Numbered from the stretch's first letter, positions 17,874-27,113 are shown. The stretch is 64,000 nucleotides of DNA from Sulfitobacter sp. (GCA_017854855.1 JAFMGZ010000016.1:1-64000); one strand, 5' to 3'. Numbers and translations: made by a program. Notes: generated by a model not told the origin, from the sequence alone.

Positions 17874-17949
17874 TCTGCATGTCCTCCTGCCGCGTCTCTA
17901 AGCGAGACTAAAGCACCTTTTGAAACAGCCGGGGCATCATATGTCACTG

Positions 17950-17973
17950 GGCGTGAAAAATTCATTTCACGCC
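17950..17973. promoter_or_regulatory. 24-bp palindrome upstream of the iorA-like gene
   Basis: Perfect 9-bp arms GGCGTGAAA / TTTCACGCC around a 6-nt AT-rich centre. It lies between the end of the formaldehyde dehydrogenase gene (18069) and the start of the 2Fe-2S gene (17873), both on the minus strand. The absence of a following T-tract on the minus strand favours an operator for the molybdoenzyme unit over a terminator, but both remain possible. Confidence 0.5.
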
Positions 17974-18068
17974 ACACCAACAAAGCCGCGCTTGGCGCGA
18001 ATTATCAGGCCTGCCACCGATGGTGACAAGCCCGACCCCACGTCAGCAGATCGCGTCAGCGCAGAGGT

Positions 18069-19184
18069 TTAGAACTCCACCACGGCGCGGATGGATTTGC
18101 CCTGATGCATCAGCTCAAAGCCATGGTTGATCTCATCCAGCGTCAGCTTGTGGGTGATCATCGGGTCGATCTCGATCTTGCCGTTCATGTACCAATCCAC
18201 GATCTTGGGCACATCCGTGCGCCCCTTGGCACCGCCAAAGGCTGTCCCGCGCCAGACGCGGCCTGTCACCAGCTGGAAGGGCCGTGTTGAGATTTCGGCT
18301 CCCGCAGGTGCCACACCGATGATGATGCTTTCGCCCCAGCCTTTGTGCGCGGCCTCAAGTGCGGTGCGCATTACGGTTGTATTGCCCGTGGCATCAAAGG
18401 TGTAATCCGCGCCGCCACCGGTCAGTTCAACCAGATGGGCCACCAGATCGCCCTCAACCTTTGAGGGGTTCACGAAATCGGTCATGCCAAAATATTTGCC
18501 GGTTTCTTCCTTGTCGTCATTCAGATCAACACCGACCACCTGATCGGCCCCCGCCATGCGCAGGCCCTGGATCACGTTCAGGCCGATACCGCCCAGACCA
18601 AAGACCACGCAGCGCGCGCCGATCTCTACCTTGGCTGTGTTGATCACGGCACCGATGCCGGTGGTGACACCGCAGCCGATGTAGCAAATTTTGTCAAAGG
18701 GCGCGTCCTTGCGCACCTTGGCCAAGGCGATCTCTGGCACCACAGTGTGATTGGCGAAGGTAGAGCAGCCCATGTAATGGTGGATCGGCGTGCCGTCCAA
18801 CATGGAGAAGCGCGTGGTGCCATCGGGCAGCAGGCCCTGGCCCTGAGTGATGCGGATTTTCTGGCACAGGTTGGTTTTGCCCGACAGGCAATATTCGCAT
18901 TCACGGCATTCCGGCGTGTACAGCGGGATCACGTGGTCGCCCGGTTCCAGCGTGGTGACACCCTCGCCCACTTCCAGCACGATCCCTGCGCCCTCATGGC
19001 CCAGAATGGCAGGAAAGATGCCTTCGGGGTCATCGCCGGAGCGGGTGAATTCGTCAGTGTGGCACAGGCCGGTGGCTTTGATCTCGACCAAGACCTCACC
19101 GCGTTTGGGCCCCTCAAGGTTCACCTCCATGATCTCAAGGGGTTTTCCAGCTTCGACAGCAACAGCGGCACGGGTTCTCATCAT
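18069..19184 (-). CDS. frmA: S-(hydroxymethyl)glutathione dehydrogenase / class III alcohol dehydrogenase
   Basis: 371 aa zinc MDR enzyme that oxidises the formaldehyde-glutathione adduct to S-formylglutathione with NAD. Catalytic zinc ligands are Cys in TGLCHTDE, His in LGHEGAG and Cys in YIGCGVTTGIGA. The structural zinc cysteines lie in CRECEYCLSGKTNLC. The NAD fold is GLGGIGLNV, and the class III hallmark HYMGCSTFANHTV is present. Two adjacent ATGs (19184, 19181) follow AAGGA; the first is used. It lies 115 bp downstream of the GcvT-type dehydrogenase gene on the same strand? No: that gene ends at 19300, so the flavoprotein is transcribed first, with hairpins between them. Formaldehyde from the flavoprotein is the likely substrate source. 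Confidence 0.95.
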   Translation of the reverse strand: MMRTRAAVAVEAGKPLEIMEVNLEGPKRGEVLVEIKATGLCHTDEFTRSGDDPEGIFPAILGHEGAGIVLEVGEGVTTLEPGDHVIPLYTPECRECEYCLSGKTNLCQKIRITQGQGLLPDGTTRFSMLDGTPIHHYMGCSTFANHTVVPEIALAKVRKDAPFDKICYIGCGVTTGIGAVINTAKVEIGARCVVFGLGGIGLNVIQGLRMAGADQVVGVDLNDDKEETGKYFGMTDFVNPSKVEGDLVAHLVELTGGGADYTFDATGNTTVMRTALEAAHKGWGESIIIGVAPAGAEISTRPFQLVTGRVWRGTAFGGAKGRTDVPKIVDWYMNGKIEIDPMITHKLTLDEINHGFELMHQGKSIRAVVEF

Positions 19185-19250
19185 GGTGTAATCCTTTATC
19201 TCGGTTTGTCGACAACTGGCCTCAGCACAAATGTGATGTCAAGGCATTGA

Positions 19251-19305
19251 GCCGGGGCATGCACAGCCCGGCACAAAATTTCGGAGCGGATAGGAAACCC
19301 TATCC
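19251..19305 (-). terminator. Two hairpins after the GcvT-type dehydrogenase gene
   Basis: The first hairpin, overlapping the stop codon, has 7-bp arms GGATAGG / CCTATCC (19288-19305). On the minus strand it is followed after a few bases by AAATTTTG. A second 6-bp stem GCCGGG / CCCGGC (19251-19272) lies just beyond. Together they probably reduce read-through into the formaldehyde dehydrogenase gene. T-tracts are weak, so this call is tentative. Confidence 0.4.
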
Positions 19306-21705
19306 TCGCATTGCCGCCCCTGAGGGGTCATAGGGCGAAGCAGAAATGACCGTGGCCGCGCGTTCAACGCCCACCACATGCACACGCAACTGCGATCCCG
19401 GGGCTGCGTGGGCCTTGTCCACCAGCGCCATCGCCAGTGATGTGCCCAGCGTATGCCCGTAGCCGCCCGAGGTGACAAAGCCGATCTTTGCATCACCTTT
19501 CCAGACCGGCTCATAGCCCGAGGCATCTGCGTCAACGGCATCAATCTCAAGCGTTACCAATACTTTATCTGGCGTTCCTGCATCGCGCTCCTTGCGGGCG
19601 GCGGCCTTGCCGATAAAATCCTTGGACCAATCTATCCAGCGGTCCATACCGGTCATGCCCGGCGTGTATCCTTGGGTAAATTCCGCCGACCAGATGCCAA
19701 AGGATTTCTCAAGCCGCAAGCTCAGCAGCGCGTTGAACCCGTATTCGACCATGCCATGGCCCCCACCTGCGGCCAGCAACTTGTCCCGCAACGCCTTCAG
19801 GTCTCCGGCACGGCAGTGCAACTCATAGCCCAGTTCACCTGCAACCGACAGACGCCCGACATGGCAACGCACCAGCCCCACATCCATCTGAGCACAGCCC
19901 ATGAACCTCAGCGCGTCGGCATCGCCATCCGACAACGCGGCCCTCAGCACCTCGCGCGCCTTGGGCCCCGCCAGTGACATGCCCGCCATCTCATCGCCCA
20001 GATCACGTACCGAAACGCCATCCTCAAGATGATCGTTGAACCAGCGCATATGCCATTGGCGCAAATAATAGCTGCCCGTGATCCACCAGCGCCCATCGCC
20101 CCAGTTGAACAGCGTCAGATCACCCTTCATGCGCCCGTCATGCCCCAACATCGGGGCCAGTTTCACCCGCCCCGCTGCGGGCAGCTTTGACGCCATCATC
20201 CTGTCCAGCCAGGCCGCCGCATTCGGCCCCGTCACCTCAAAGCGCGAAAAGGCGGTGATGTCCAACAAGCCCACATGCGCGCGTACCGCGCGGCATTCGG
20301 CCCCGACAATATCATGCGCATTTGAGCGTTTAAGCGACGGTGTTTCGACAAACCCCTTTGGCGCGAAATAAAGCGGCACCTCCAGATCCCAGCTTTGCCC
20401 CCAGACCGCGCCCTTGGCATCCATGTCGCTGTAGACACCTGTCATTTTCAGCGGGCGGCCCGCAGGCAGTTGTTCATTCGGATAGGTCATCACAAAGCGT
20501 CGGGAATAGAACTGCCCGGTGGTTTGCTTGATGTATTGCTTGTTCTCCGCCCAGATGCCGTAGCGCGCGACATCCATGCCATAGACATCGGCCTCGGGCT
20601 CGCCTTGGATCATCCATTCGGCCAGCGATTTACCTACGCCGCCCCCCTGCAGGAAACCCGCCATGACCGCACAGGCCGACCAATAGCCGCGCTTGCCCGG
20701 CACAGGCCCCACCAGCGGGTTGCCATCGGGCGAAAAGGTAAAGGCACCGTTGACCCAGGTCTTGACCCCGACGTTCTGCAGATCCGGGTACCGTTCAAAA
20801 CCCAGCGTCAGCTCATGTTCGATCCGGTCAGTGTCTTCCTGAAACAGCTCCATCCCGTAATCCCACGGCGCACCATCCATGGCCCAATGTTCGGTGTTGG
20901 TCTCATAAATGCCCAGCAAAACACCTTTTTGATCCTGACGCAGATAGGTGAACCCCTCAAGGTCCACGGTCATCGGCACCTCAAAGTCGATCTCTTCCAG
21001 TTTGGGGATGGTGTCAGAGACGAGGTAGTGATGTTTCAGCGGCGAGACAGGCAGCTCAATCCCTGCCATGCGGCCCAACTGTTTGGCCCAAAGCCCACCG
21101 GCGTTGACCACATGTTCGCACGATATCGTGCCCTTTTCGGTCACCACATCCCAGCCCTGAAGGGTCTGGTGCAGCTCTAGCACGCGATTGTGTTCAATCA
21201 CCGTGGCACCGCGTTTCTTGGCGGCCGTCGCATAGGCGTGCACCGTGCCCGTGGTATCCACATAGCCCTCACGGTCGGCCCACATGCCCCCCAAAAGGCC
21301 ATCACCCGACATGATCGGGTTCAGCGCCACGGCTTCTTCGACGCTGACCAGACGGCAGTCCTCAATCCCGATGGACTGGAACGTGCGATAGGCCGATTGC
21401 AGCCATTCCCAACGGTCCGGCGTGCCCGCCATGGTCAGCCCCCCCGTCATATGCAGGCCGATGTTCTGGCCGCTTTCTGCTTCGATCTCGCTCAGCAGGT
21501 CGATGGTATAGGCCTGAAGCGCCGCGATATTGGGATCGGCGTTCAGCGCGTGAATGCCCCCCGCCGCATGCCAGCTGGACCCGGCTGTCAGCACAGACCG
21601 TTCCACCAATGCGACATCGGTCCAGCCCAGTTTGGCAAGGTGGTACAGCACCGACGCCCCCACAACACCGCCACCGATGACAACAACTCTGTAATGCGAC
21701 TTCAT
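19300..21705 (-). CDS. FAD-dependent dehydrogenase with GcvT domain (dimethylglycine/sarcosine dehydrogenase-like)
   Basis: 801 aa, the typical size of this two-domain family. The N-terminal DAO-type FAD domain opens with VVVIGGGVVGASVLYHLA (residues 7-24), and GSSWHAAGG contains the His that carries covalent FAD in DMGDH and sarcosine dehydrogenase. A linker domain follows (GQFYSRRFVMTYP). The C-terminal GcvT/tetrahydrofolate part has VGLLDITAFSRFEVTGPNA, GELGYELHCR and KDFIGKAA. ATG 21705 is preceded by AAGGGA. It probably demethylates an N-methyl compound, passing the C1 unit to tetrahydrofolate or releasing formaldehyde, which suits the neighbouring formaldehyde dehydrogenase. The exact substrate cannot be decided. 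Confidence 0.9.
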   Translation of the reverse strand: MKSHYRVVVIGGGVVGASVLYHLAKLGWTDVALVERSVLTAGSSWHAAGGIHALNADPNIAALQAYTIDLLSEIEAESGQNIGLHMTGGLTMAGTPDRWEWLQSAYRTFQSIGIEDCRLVSVEEAVALNPIMSGDGLLGGMWADREGYVDTTGTVHAYATAAKKRGATVIEHNRVLELHQTLQGWDVVTEKGTISCEHVVNAGGLWAKQLGRMAGIELPVSPLKHHYLVSDTIPKLEEIDFEVPMTVDLEGFTYLRQDQKGVLLGIYETNTEHWAMDGAPWDYGMELFQEDTDRIEHELTLGFERYPDLQNVGVKTWVNGAFTFSPDGNPLVGPVPGKRGYWSACAVMAGFLQGGGVGKSLAEWMIQGEPEADVYGMDVARYGIWAENKQYIKQTTGQFYSRRFVMTYPNEQLPAGRPLKMTGVYSDMDAKGAVWGQSWDLEVPLYFAPKGFVETPSLKRSNAHDIVGAECRAVRAHVGLLDITAFSRFEVTGPNAAAWLDRMMASKLPAAGRVKLAPMLGHDGRMKGDLTLFNWGDGRWWITGSYYLRQWHMRWFNDHLEDGVSVRDLGDEMAGMSLAGPKAREVLRAALSDGDADALRFMGCAQMDVGLVRCHVGRLSVAGELGYELHCRAGDLKALRDKLLAAGGGHGMVEYGFNALLSLRLEKSFGIWSAEFTQGYTPGMTGMDRWIDWSKDFIGKAAARKERDAGTPDKVLVTLEIDAVDADASGYEPVWKGDAKIGFVTSGGYGHTLGTSLAMALVDKAHAAPGSQLRVHVVGVERAATVISASPYDPSGAAMRG

Positions 21706-21846
21706 GGCGGTGCTCCCTTGGCTTTTGCTGTTTTCAACAGACAGGCAGCACCCGCGCCCGGTCAAGATCGTTTGCGACACGCGCTGCCGCAAACAGGTCA
21801 ACTCACAATGCCACTTGCGAAAGCGGCACAGCCGCCCTACCTCTTT

Positions 21847-21861
21847 TGCGAATGATTTGCA
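21847..21861 (+). promoter_or_regulatory. Mur/Fur-like palindromic operator for sitABCD
   Basis: TGCGAATGATTTGCA is a 7-1-7 dyad with one mismatch. It overlaps the -35 element of the sit promoter. Its position and AT-rich centre fit the Fur-family (Mur) boxes that repress Mn importers in alphaproteobacteria. Assignment to Mur is inferred from the genes it precedes. Confidence 0.55.
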
Positions 21862-21886
21862 TTTACAACTGAACGTACTCTATAAG
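21858..21886 (+). promoter_or_regulatory. Sigma-70-type promoter of sitABCD
   Basis: TTGCAT and TATAAG separated by exactly 17 bp, with transcription expected to start close to AGGCAAAGG. The leader would be only about 12-15 nt before the GTG start. This is one of the clearest promoter matches in the window. Confidence 0.55.
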
Positions 21887-21904
21887 AGGCAAAGGAGAAC
21901 ATTT

Positions 21905-22819
21905 GTGTTTCTGACCCCGATGAAAACCACCCTCGCACCGGTCCTTGCCCTTGTCATTGCTACAGGCATGGCAACCCAAGCCATTGCCGCAGACAAGATG
22001 AAGGTCGTGACCACCTTTACCGTGCTGGCGGATATGGCCGCGCAAGTGGCGGGCGACGCCGCCGATGTGGTTTCAGTTACCAAGCCGGGCGCTGAAATTC
22101 ACGGGTATGAACCCACCCCCCAGGACATCGTGCGCGCCTATGATGCGGATCTGATCCTGTGGAATGGCATGAACCTTGAACTGTGGTTCGAACAGTTTCT
22201 CGGCAATCTGCGCGACATACCCGCCGCCACCCTGTCTGATGGGATTGAACCCATCTCCATTTCGGCAGGCAGCTATACGGGCAAGCCCAATCCACATGCC
22301 TGGATGGGTCTGGACAATGCGCTGATCTATATCGACAATATCGAAAAGGCGCTGGCCCGCACGGACCCCGACAATGCGGCCACCTATGCTGCCAATGCCG
22401 CCCGCTACAAGGATGAATTGCGCGATGTGATCGCACCTTTGCGCGCGGCAATCGCAACCATTCCCGACGACAAACGCTGGCTGGTGACATGCGAAGGGGC
22501 TTTCAGCTATCTGGCGCGTGATTTTGGCCTAAAGGAGCTGTATCTGTGGCCCATGAACGCCGATCAGGTGGGCACCCCGCAGCAGGTCCGCGCGGTGATA
22601 GACGGTGTGCGGGCCCACAATATTCCGGTGGTTTTCTGCGAAAGCACGGTCAACACCGCCCCCGCCCAACAGGTCGCGCGTGAAACAGGTGCCAGATACG
22701 GCGGTGAGCTCTATGTTGACAGCCTGAGCGAAGCAGGCGGGCCCGTGCCCACCTATCTGGATCTGTTGCGGGTCACGGCGACAACTGTCGCTGACGGCCT
22801 GACGCAGGCCAGCAATTAG
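21905..22819 (+). CDS. sitA: Mn/Fe (chelated metal) ABC transporter substrate-binding protein
   Basis: Cluster A-I (PsaA/SitA/MntC) metal-binding lipoprotein-like periplasmic protein. The start is set at GTG 21905, because AGGAG lies 7 nt before it, while the in-frame ATG 21920 is 22 nt from that site; this gives 304 aa. A signal peptide ends near ATQAIAADK. Metal ligands of the family appear as His in GAEIHGYEPTPQDI, His in GKPNPHAWMG, Glu in VTCEGAFSYLA and Asp in YVDSLSEAGG, the His2GluAsp set typical of Mn/Fe binders. Segments LWPMNADQVGTPQQV and VFCESTVNTAPAQQV match SitA. It heads a tight four-gene operon. Confidence 0.92.
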   Translation: MFLTPMKTTLAPVLALVIATGMATQAIAADKMKVVTTFTVLADMAAQVAGDAADVVSVTKPGAEIHGYEPTPQDIVRAYDADLILWNGMNLELWFEQFLGNLRDIPAATLSDGIEPISISAGSYTGKPNPHAWMGLDNALIYIDNIEKALARTDPDNAATYAANAARYKDELRDVIAPLRAAIATIPDDKRWLVTCEGAFSYLARDFGLKELYLWPMNADQVGTPQQVRAVIDGVRAHNIPVVFCESTVNTAPAQQVARETGARYGGELYVDSLSEAGGPVPTYLDLLRVTATTVADGLTQASN

Positions 22820-22849
22820 GACCGGGACATGAAACGAATGGGACGCTGA

Positions 22850-23743
22850 ATGCAGCACATGACCGCAGACCCCAAGGCCGATACCGGCACCAAGGGCGCA
22901 GGCCTGATGGCCCGCGACGTCACCGTAACCTACCGCAATGGGCATACCGCCCTGTGGAACGCCAGCTTTGCCATACCGCGTGGTACGGTCACGGCCCTGG
23001 TCGGCATCAATGGTGCCGGAAAATCCACCTTGTTCAAAGCGATAATGGGCTTTGTTCCCGTGGCCAGGGGCGACATCGAAATTCTGGGAATGAGCGTGAA
23101 GCAAGCGCTTGCCAAGAACCTCGTTGCCTATGTGCCGCAGTCAGAAGAGGTCGACTGGGCCTTTCCGGTTCTGGTCGAGGATGTGGTAATGATGGGCCGC
23201 TACGGCCACATGGGGTTCCTGCGCCGTCCCAAAAAGGTCGATCACGATGCCGTCGATGAGGCGCTGCACCGCGTCAACATGCTGGAATTCCGGCATCGCC
23301 AGATTGGCGAGCTGTCGGGTGGCCAGCGCAAGCGGGTGTTTCTGGCGCGTGCCTTGGCGCAGAACGGTCAGGTGATCTTGCTGGATGAACCCTTTACCGG
23401 GGTGGATGTGAAAACCGAAGATCAGATCGTGCAATTGCTGCGCGAGCTGCGCGATGAAGGCCGGGTGATGCTGGTCTCGACCCACAACCTGGGTTCCGTG
23501 CCCGAATTTTGCGACCGCACCATTCTGGTCAAGGGCACAGTCCTGAGCCATGGCCCGACGGAAACGACCTTTACCCGCGCCAACCTCGAAGCGGCTTTTG
23601 GCGGTGTCCTGCGCCATTTCACCCTTGGTGGCGACACGCTGCATGACGACGAAGACGCACGGTCCGTCACGATCTTTACCGACGATGAGCGGCCTTTTGT
23701 CCAATATGGGGACAAGACCCAGCGCACGGATCAGGGCAATTGA
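22850..23743 (+). CDS. sitB: Mn/Fe ABC transporter ATP-binding protein
   Basis: 297 aa ATPase. Walker A is GINGAGKST (about residues 55-63), the Q-loop is [10 protein letters not shown], the signature is ELSGGQRKR and Walker B is VILLDEPF followed by the switch His in STHNLG. The [19 protein letters not shown] segment is typical of the metal-chelate ATPases that pair with SitC/D. A C-terminal extension of about 50 residues rich in Asp follows the core. It starts 30 bp after sitA and its stop overlaps the next gene by one base (TGATG). Confidence 0.92.
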   Translation: MQHMTADPKADTGTKGAGLMARDVTVTYRNGHTALWNASFAIPRGTVTALVGINGAGKSTLFKAIMGFVPVARGDIEILGMSVKQALAKNLVAYVPQSEEVDWAFPVLVEDVVMMGRYGHMGFLRRPKKVDHDAVDEALHRVNMLEFRHRQIGELSGGQRKRVFLARALAQNGQVILLDEPFTGVDVKTEDQIVQLLRELRDEGRVMLVSTHNLGSVPEFCDRTILVKGTVLSHGPTETTFTRANLEAAFGGVLRHFTLGGDTLHDDEDARSVTIFTDDERPFVQYGDKTQRTDQGN

Positions 23744-24618
23744 TGAGCTATCTGCTGGAACCCTTCGCCTATGGCTACATGACAAATGCCATGTGGGTTT
23801 CTGGGCTGGTCGGCGGGGTCTGTGCCTTTCTGTCGGCCTATCTGATGCTCAAGGGCTGGTCGCTGATCGGGGATGCGCTGTCTCATTCGGTGGTGCCGGG
23901 GGTGGCGGGGGCCTATATCCTTGGCCTGCCCTTTGCCCTGGGGGCCTTTATCGCTGGCGCTTTGGCCGCCGGGGCCATGCTGTTCCTGTCAGAACGGTCC
24001 GGCCTCAAGGTCGATGTGATCATCGGTTTGATCTTTACCTCTTTTTTCGGGCTGGGGCTGTTCATCGTATCGGTCAACCCGATGTCTGTTTCAATCCAGA
24101 CCATCACCATGGGCAATATTCTGGCCATCACCCCCGAAGACACGCTGCAACTGGCGATCATCGGTTTTGTCTCGCTTGCGATCCTGCTGGCCAAATGGAA
24201 AGACCTGATGGTCACCTTCTTTGATGAAAACCACGCCCGTGCAATCGGGCTGCGTCCCGGACTGCTAAAAGCGGTGTTCTTTATCCTTTTGTCGGCCTGT
24301 GTCGTCGCTGCCATGCAGACGGTCGGGGCGTTCTTGGTGATTGCGATGGTCGTGACACCCGGTGCCACGGCCTATCTTTTGTGCGACCGGTTTCCGCGGC
24401 TGATCATGACCTCGGTTGCGATCGGGACCCTCACCAGCTTTTTCGGGGCCTACGTCAGCTACTTTCTGGACGGCGCCACCGGGGGGATCATTGTTGTGCT
24501 GCAAACGCTGATCTTTCTGACTGCCTTTGTCTGGGCACCCAAACATGGTGTCCTCGCGGCCCGGCGCAAGGCACGCCAGGCGCTGCGCGATGGGCCGCAA
24601 TCGCGGCAGGCGATGTGA
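23743..24618 (+). CDS. sitC: Mn/Fe ABC transporter permease SitC
   Basis: 291 aa integral membrane permease of the ABC-3 family with about eight helices. Family segments include LMLKGWSLIGDALSHSVVPGVAGAYILG near the N-terminus and VGAFLVIAMVVTPGATAYLL toward the C-terminus. ATG 23743 overlaps the sitB stop (TGATG); an in-frame TTG one codon earlier is less likely. It should form a heteromeric channel with SitD. Confidence 0.92.
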   Translation: MSYLLEPFAYGYMTNAMWVSGLVGGVCAFLSAYLMLKGWSLIGDALSHSVVPGVAGAYILGLPFALGAFIAGALAAGAMLFLSERSGLKVDVIIGLIFTSFFGLGLFIVSVNPMSVSIQTITMGNILAITPEDTLQLAIIGFVSLAILLAKWKDLMVTFFDENHARAIGLRPGLLKAVFFILLSACVVAAMQTVGAFLVIAMVVTPGATAYLLCDRFPRLIMTSVAIGTLTSFFGAYVSYFLDGATGGIIVVLQTLIFLTAFVWAPKHGVLAARRKARQALRDGPQSRQAM

Positions 24619-25487
24619 TGGGAGCCATGATGGATATCGACACCCTTTTGCTGCCGTTCCGCTTTGGCTTCATGCAGAATGCTTTCCTGATTTGCGTCAT
24701 CGTCTCGGTTCCGACGGCCTTGCTGTCGTGCTTTTTGGTGGTCAAGGGCTGGGCGCTGATGGGGGATGCGGTCAGCCATGCGGTGCTGCCGGGAATTGTT
24801 CTGGCCTATATCCTGGGGCTGCCGCTGATTGTCGGGGCCTTTGCGGCGGGCATGACCTGTGCCGTTGCCACGGGTTATCTGGCGACCAACAGCCGGGTCA
24901 AACAGGACACGGTGATGGGGGTGGTGTTTTCAGGCATGTTCGGCCTTGGCATCGTGCTTTATGTGTCGGTTGAGACCAACGCACACCTTGATCACATCCT
25001 GTTTGGCAACATGCTGGGGGTTGAGGCGCATGAACTTTGGACCGCTGCCATCATTGCCCTTGGGGTGGGCGGCATTCTGGTTCTGAAATGGCGCGACTGG
25101 CTGCTGCACAGCTTTGATCCTGCACAGGCCCAGGCCTCGGGGCTTTGGGTGAATTGGCTGCACTACGGGATGCTGGCGGCACTTTCATTGACCATCGTGG
25201 CGACATTATCGGCCGCCGGGCTGATCCTGGCGATTGGGCTGTTGATCGCGCCGGGGGCGACTGCATTCTTGCTGGTGCGCACCTTTGGACGGATGCTTTG
25301 GGTATCCGTGCTGGTGTGCGTGACGGCCATGTTGCTGGGCACCTACGCCAGCTTTTTCCTCGACAGCGCGCCGGCCCCAACGATCATTCTGATCCTGACG
25401 GCACTGTTCGTCGCAGCCTTTGCCCGCCGCCAGATCATCACCCGGCGCATGTCCGCCCGACGTGTCGAGGACGAACAGGCCGCCTGA
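24618..25487 (+). CDS. sitD: Mn/Fe ABC transporter permease SitD
   Basis: 289 aa second ABC-3 family permease, clearly paralogous to SitC (LVVKGWALMGDAVSHAVLPGIVLAYILG; LSAAGLILAIGLLIAPGATAFLL). ATG 24618 overlaps the sitC stop (TGATG); in-frame ATGs at 24627 and 24630 are alternatives, the latter with GGAG 5 nt upstream. The C-terminus is basic (RRQIITRRMSARR), as expected for a cytoplasmic tail. Last gene of the operon. Confidence 0.92.
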   Translation: MGAMMDIDTLLLPFRFGFMQNAFLICVIVSVPTALLSCFLVVKGWALMGDAVSHAVLPGIVLAYILGLPLIVGAFAAGMTCAVATGYLATNSRVKQDTVMGVVFSGMFGLGIVLYVSVETNAHLDHILFGNMLGVEAHELWTAAIIALGVGGILVLKWRDWLLHSFDPAQAQASGLWVNWLHYGMLAALSLTIVATLSAAGLILAIGLLIAPGATAFLLVRTFGRMLWVSVLVCVTAMLLGTYASFFLDSAPAPTIILILTALFVAAFARRQIITRRMSARRVEDEQAA

Positions 25488-25537
25488 CCCCACCTGCCCC
25501 CGCCGCAAGGACCCAAAGGGCGCAACGGCATCCCGAA

Positions 25538-25555
25538 AAGGGCTGGACGCCCCTT
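25538..25555 (+). terminator. Weak hairpin after sitD
   Basis: A stem AAGGG / CCCTT with one further C-G pair beside a bulged C and a 5-nt loop, 50 nt after the sitD stop. No proper T-tract follows. It may separate the sit operon from the glutamine-synthetase-like gene, but this is uncertain. Confidence 0.3.
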
Positions 25556-25623
25556 CGGCTTTGCCCGAAAACAGGTCTGTGGGCTGTTCCGGCCCCTGAC
25601 CCAGCCCAAGCGAGTGTTGTTCC

Positions 25624-26988
25624 ATGCCCGGCAAACTGTCCTTTGATGAACTGAAATCGCGCGTCGCGGAGGGGTCTGTTGATACGGTGTTGGCCTGTTT
25701 CGTGGACATGCAGGGGCGTCTGACCGGCAAACGGTTCCATGCGGTGAATTTTGTTGAAACCTCTTTCAAGGAAACCCATTGCTGCACCTACCTGCTGGCC
25801 ACCGATCTGGAGATGTCGACGCCCGTTGGCTATGCGGCGACCTCATGGGAGACCGGCTATGGCGACTACATCATGGCCCCCGACCTCTCTACGATCCGCC
25901 TGACACCCTGGCTTGAGGGGACCGTGATGGTCCTGTGCGATGTTCTGGATCACCACAGCCACGCCCCCGTGCCGCATGCCCCCCGCGCCATGTTGAAAAA
26001 ACAGATCGCGCGCCTGAAAACCCTTGGTCTTGAGGCCATGATGGCCACCGAGCTTGAGTTCTTCTTGTTCGAAAAAAGCTTTGAGGACATCCGCAAGGGC
26101 GGCTTTCGCGATCTGACGCCGATCTCTGGCTACAATGAGGATTACCACATCCTGCAGACCACCAAGGAAGAACATGTGATGCGGCCCATCCGCAATCATC
26201 TTTATGCCGCGGGTCTGCCGATCGAGAACACCAAGGGCGAGGCTGAGGCAGGGCAGGAAGAGCTGAACATCCGCTATGCGCCAGCGCTTGATTGCGCGGA
26301 TCATCATACCATCGCCAAACATGCCATCAAGGAAATCGCCTGGGCACAGGGCCATGCCGCCTCCTTCTTGCCCAAGTGGGACAAGGACAGGGTCGGCAGT
26401 TCCAGCCATGTGCATCAATCGCTGTGGAAAGACGGCCAGCCCGCATTCTATGACAAATCCGCCACCCTTGGCATGTCGAAGCTGATGGAACATTACATGG
26501 CGGGCCTGGTGGCCTTTGCACCGGATTACACCTTTTTTCTGGCCCCCTATGTCAACAGCTACAAACGCTTTGCCAAAGGGACATTCGCCCCCACCAAGAC
26601 CGTCTGGTCCGTGGACAACCGCACCGCAGGGTTCCGCCTGTGCGGCGAAAGCAGCAAGGGCGTGCGCGTGGAATGCCGCATCGGCGGGTCAGACCTGAAC
26701 CCCTATCTTGCACAGGCCGCCATGCTGGCCGCAGGCATCAAGGGGATCGAGGACAAGATGGTGTTGCCGCCCCCAACCAAGGGCGACATTTACGGCGACA
26801 CGCAGGCTGCCGACATTCCGCAGACATTGCGGGATGCCACGGAAACCCTGCGCAACTCTGCCTTCCTGCGCGCTGCGATGGGCGATGATGTGATCGACCA
26901 CTACACCCGCTGCGCGGAATGGGAGCAGGAAGAATTTGACCGCGCCGTCACCGACTGGGAAATCGCGCGCGGATTTGAAAGAGCCTGA
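25624..26988 (+). CDS. Glutamine synthetase family protein (gamma-glutamyl ligase-like)
   Basis: 454 aa GS-fold ligase. Expected ATP/metal/glutamate-binding segments are present: ATELEFFLFE, EAGQEELNIRYAP, GSSSHVHQSLW, and SVDNRTAGFRLCG followed by RVECRIGGSDLNPYL. The N-terminal domain begins KLSFDELKSRVAEGSVDTVLACFVDMQGRLTGKR. Sequence style fits the catabolic GS-like enzymes (PuuA/IpuC/GlnT group), which glutamylate amines, rather than the GlnA of ammonia assimilation. The downstream Fe-type alcohol dehydrogenase, 125 bp later on the same strand, would suit oxidation of an amino-alcohol or glutamylated alcohol. Substrate inferred only. The ribosome-binding site is weak (GCGAG). Confidence 0.87.
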   Translation: MPGKLSFDELKSRVAEGSVDTVLACFVDMQGRLTGKRFHAVNFVETSFKETHCCTYLLATDLEMSTPVGYAATSWETGYGDYIMAPDLSTIRLTPWLEGTVMVLCDVLDHHSHAPVPHAPRAMLKKQIARLKTLGLEAMMATELEFFLFEKSFEDIRKGGFRDLTPISGYNEDYHILQTTKEEHVMRPIRNHLYAAGLPIENTKGEAEAGQEELNIRYAPALDCADHHTIAKHAIKEIAWAQGHAASFLPKWDKDRVGSSSHVHQSLWKDGQPAFYDKSATLGMSKLMEHYMAGLVAFAPDYTFFLAPYVNSYKRFAKGTFAPTKTVWSVDNRTAGFRLCGESSKGVRVECRIGGSDLNPYLAQAAMLAAGIKGIEDKMVLPPPTKGDIYGDTQAADIPQTLRDATETLRNSAFLRAAMGDDVIDHYTRCAEWEQEEFDRAVTDWEIARGFERA

Positions 26989-27113
26989 CGCATGCTCAGT
27001 TCGGTCACCCCCACTGCCCATACCGCCCCCGGGTCTAACCCGACGCGTTTGACCGCGACGTCACAACTGTCCCGTTTCCCCCGGATCATTCCACCTCAAG
27101 AAAGCCCCTGCGC

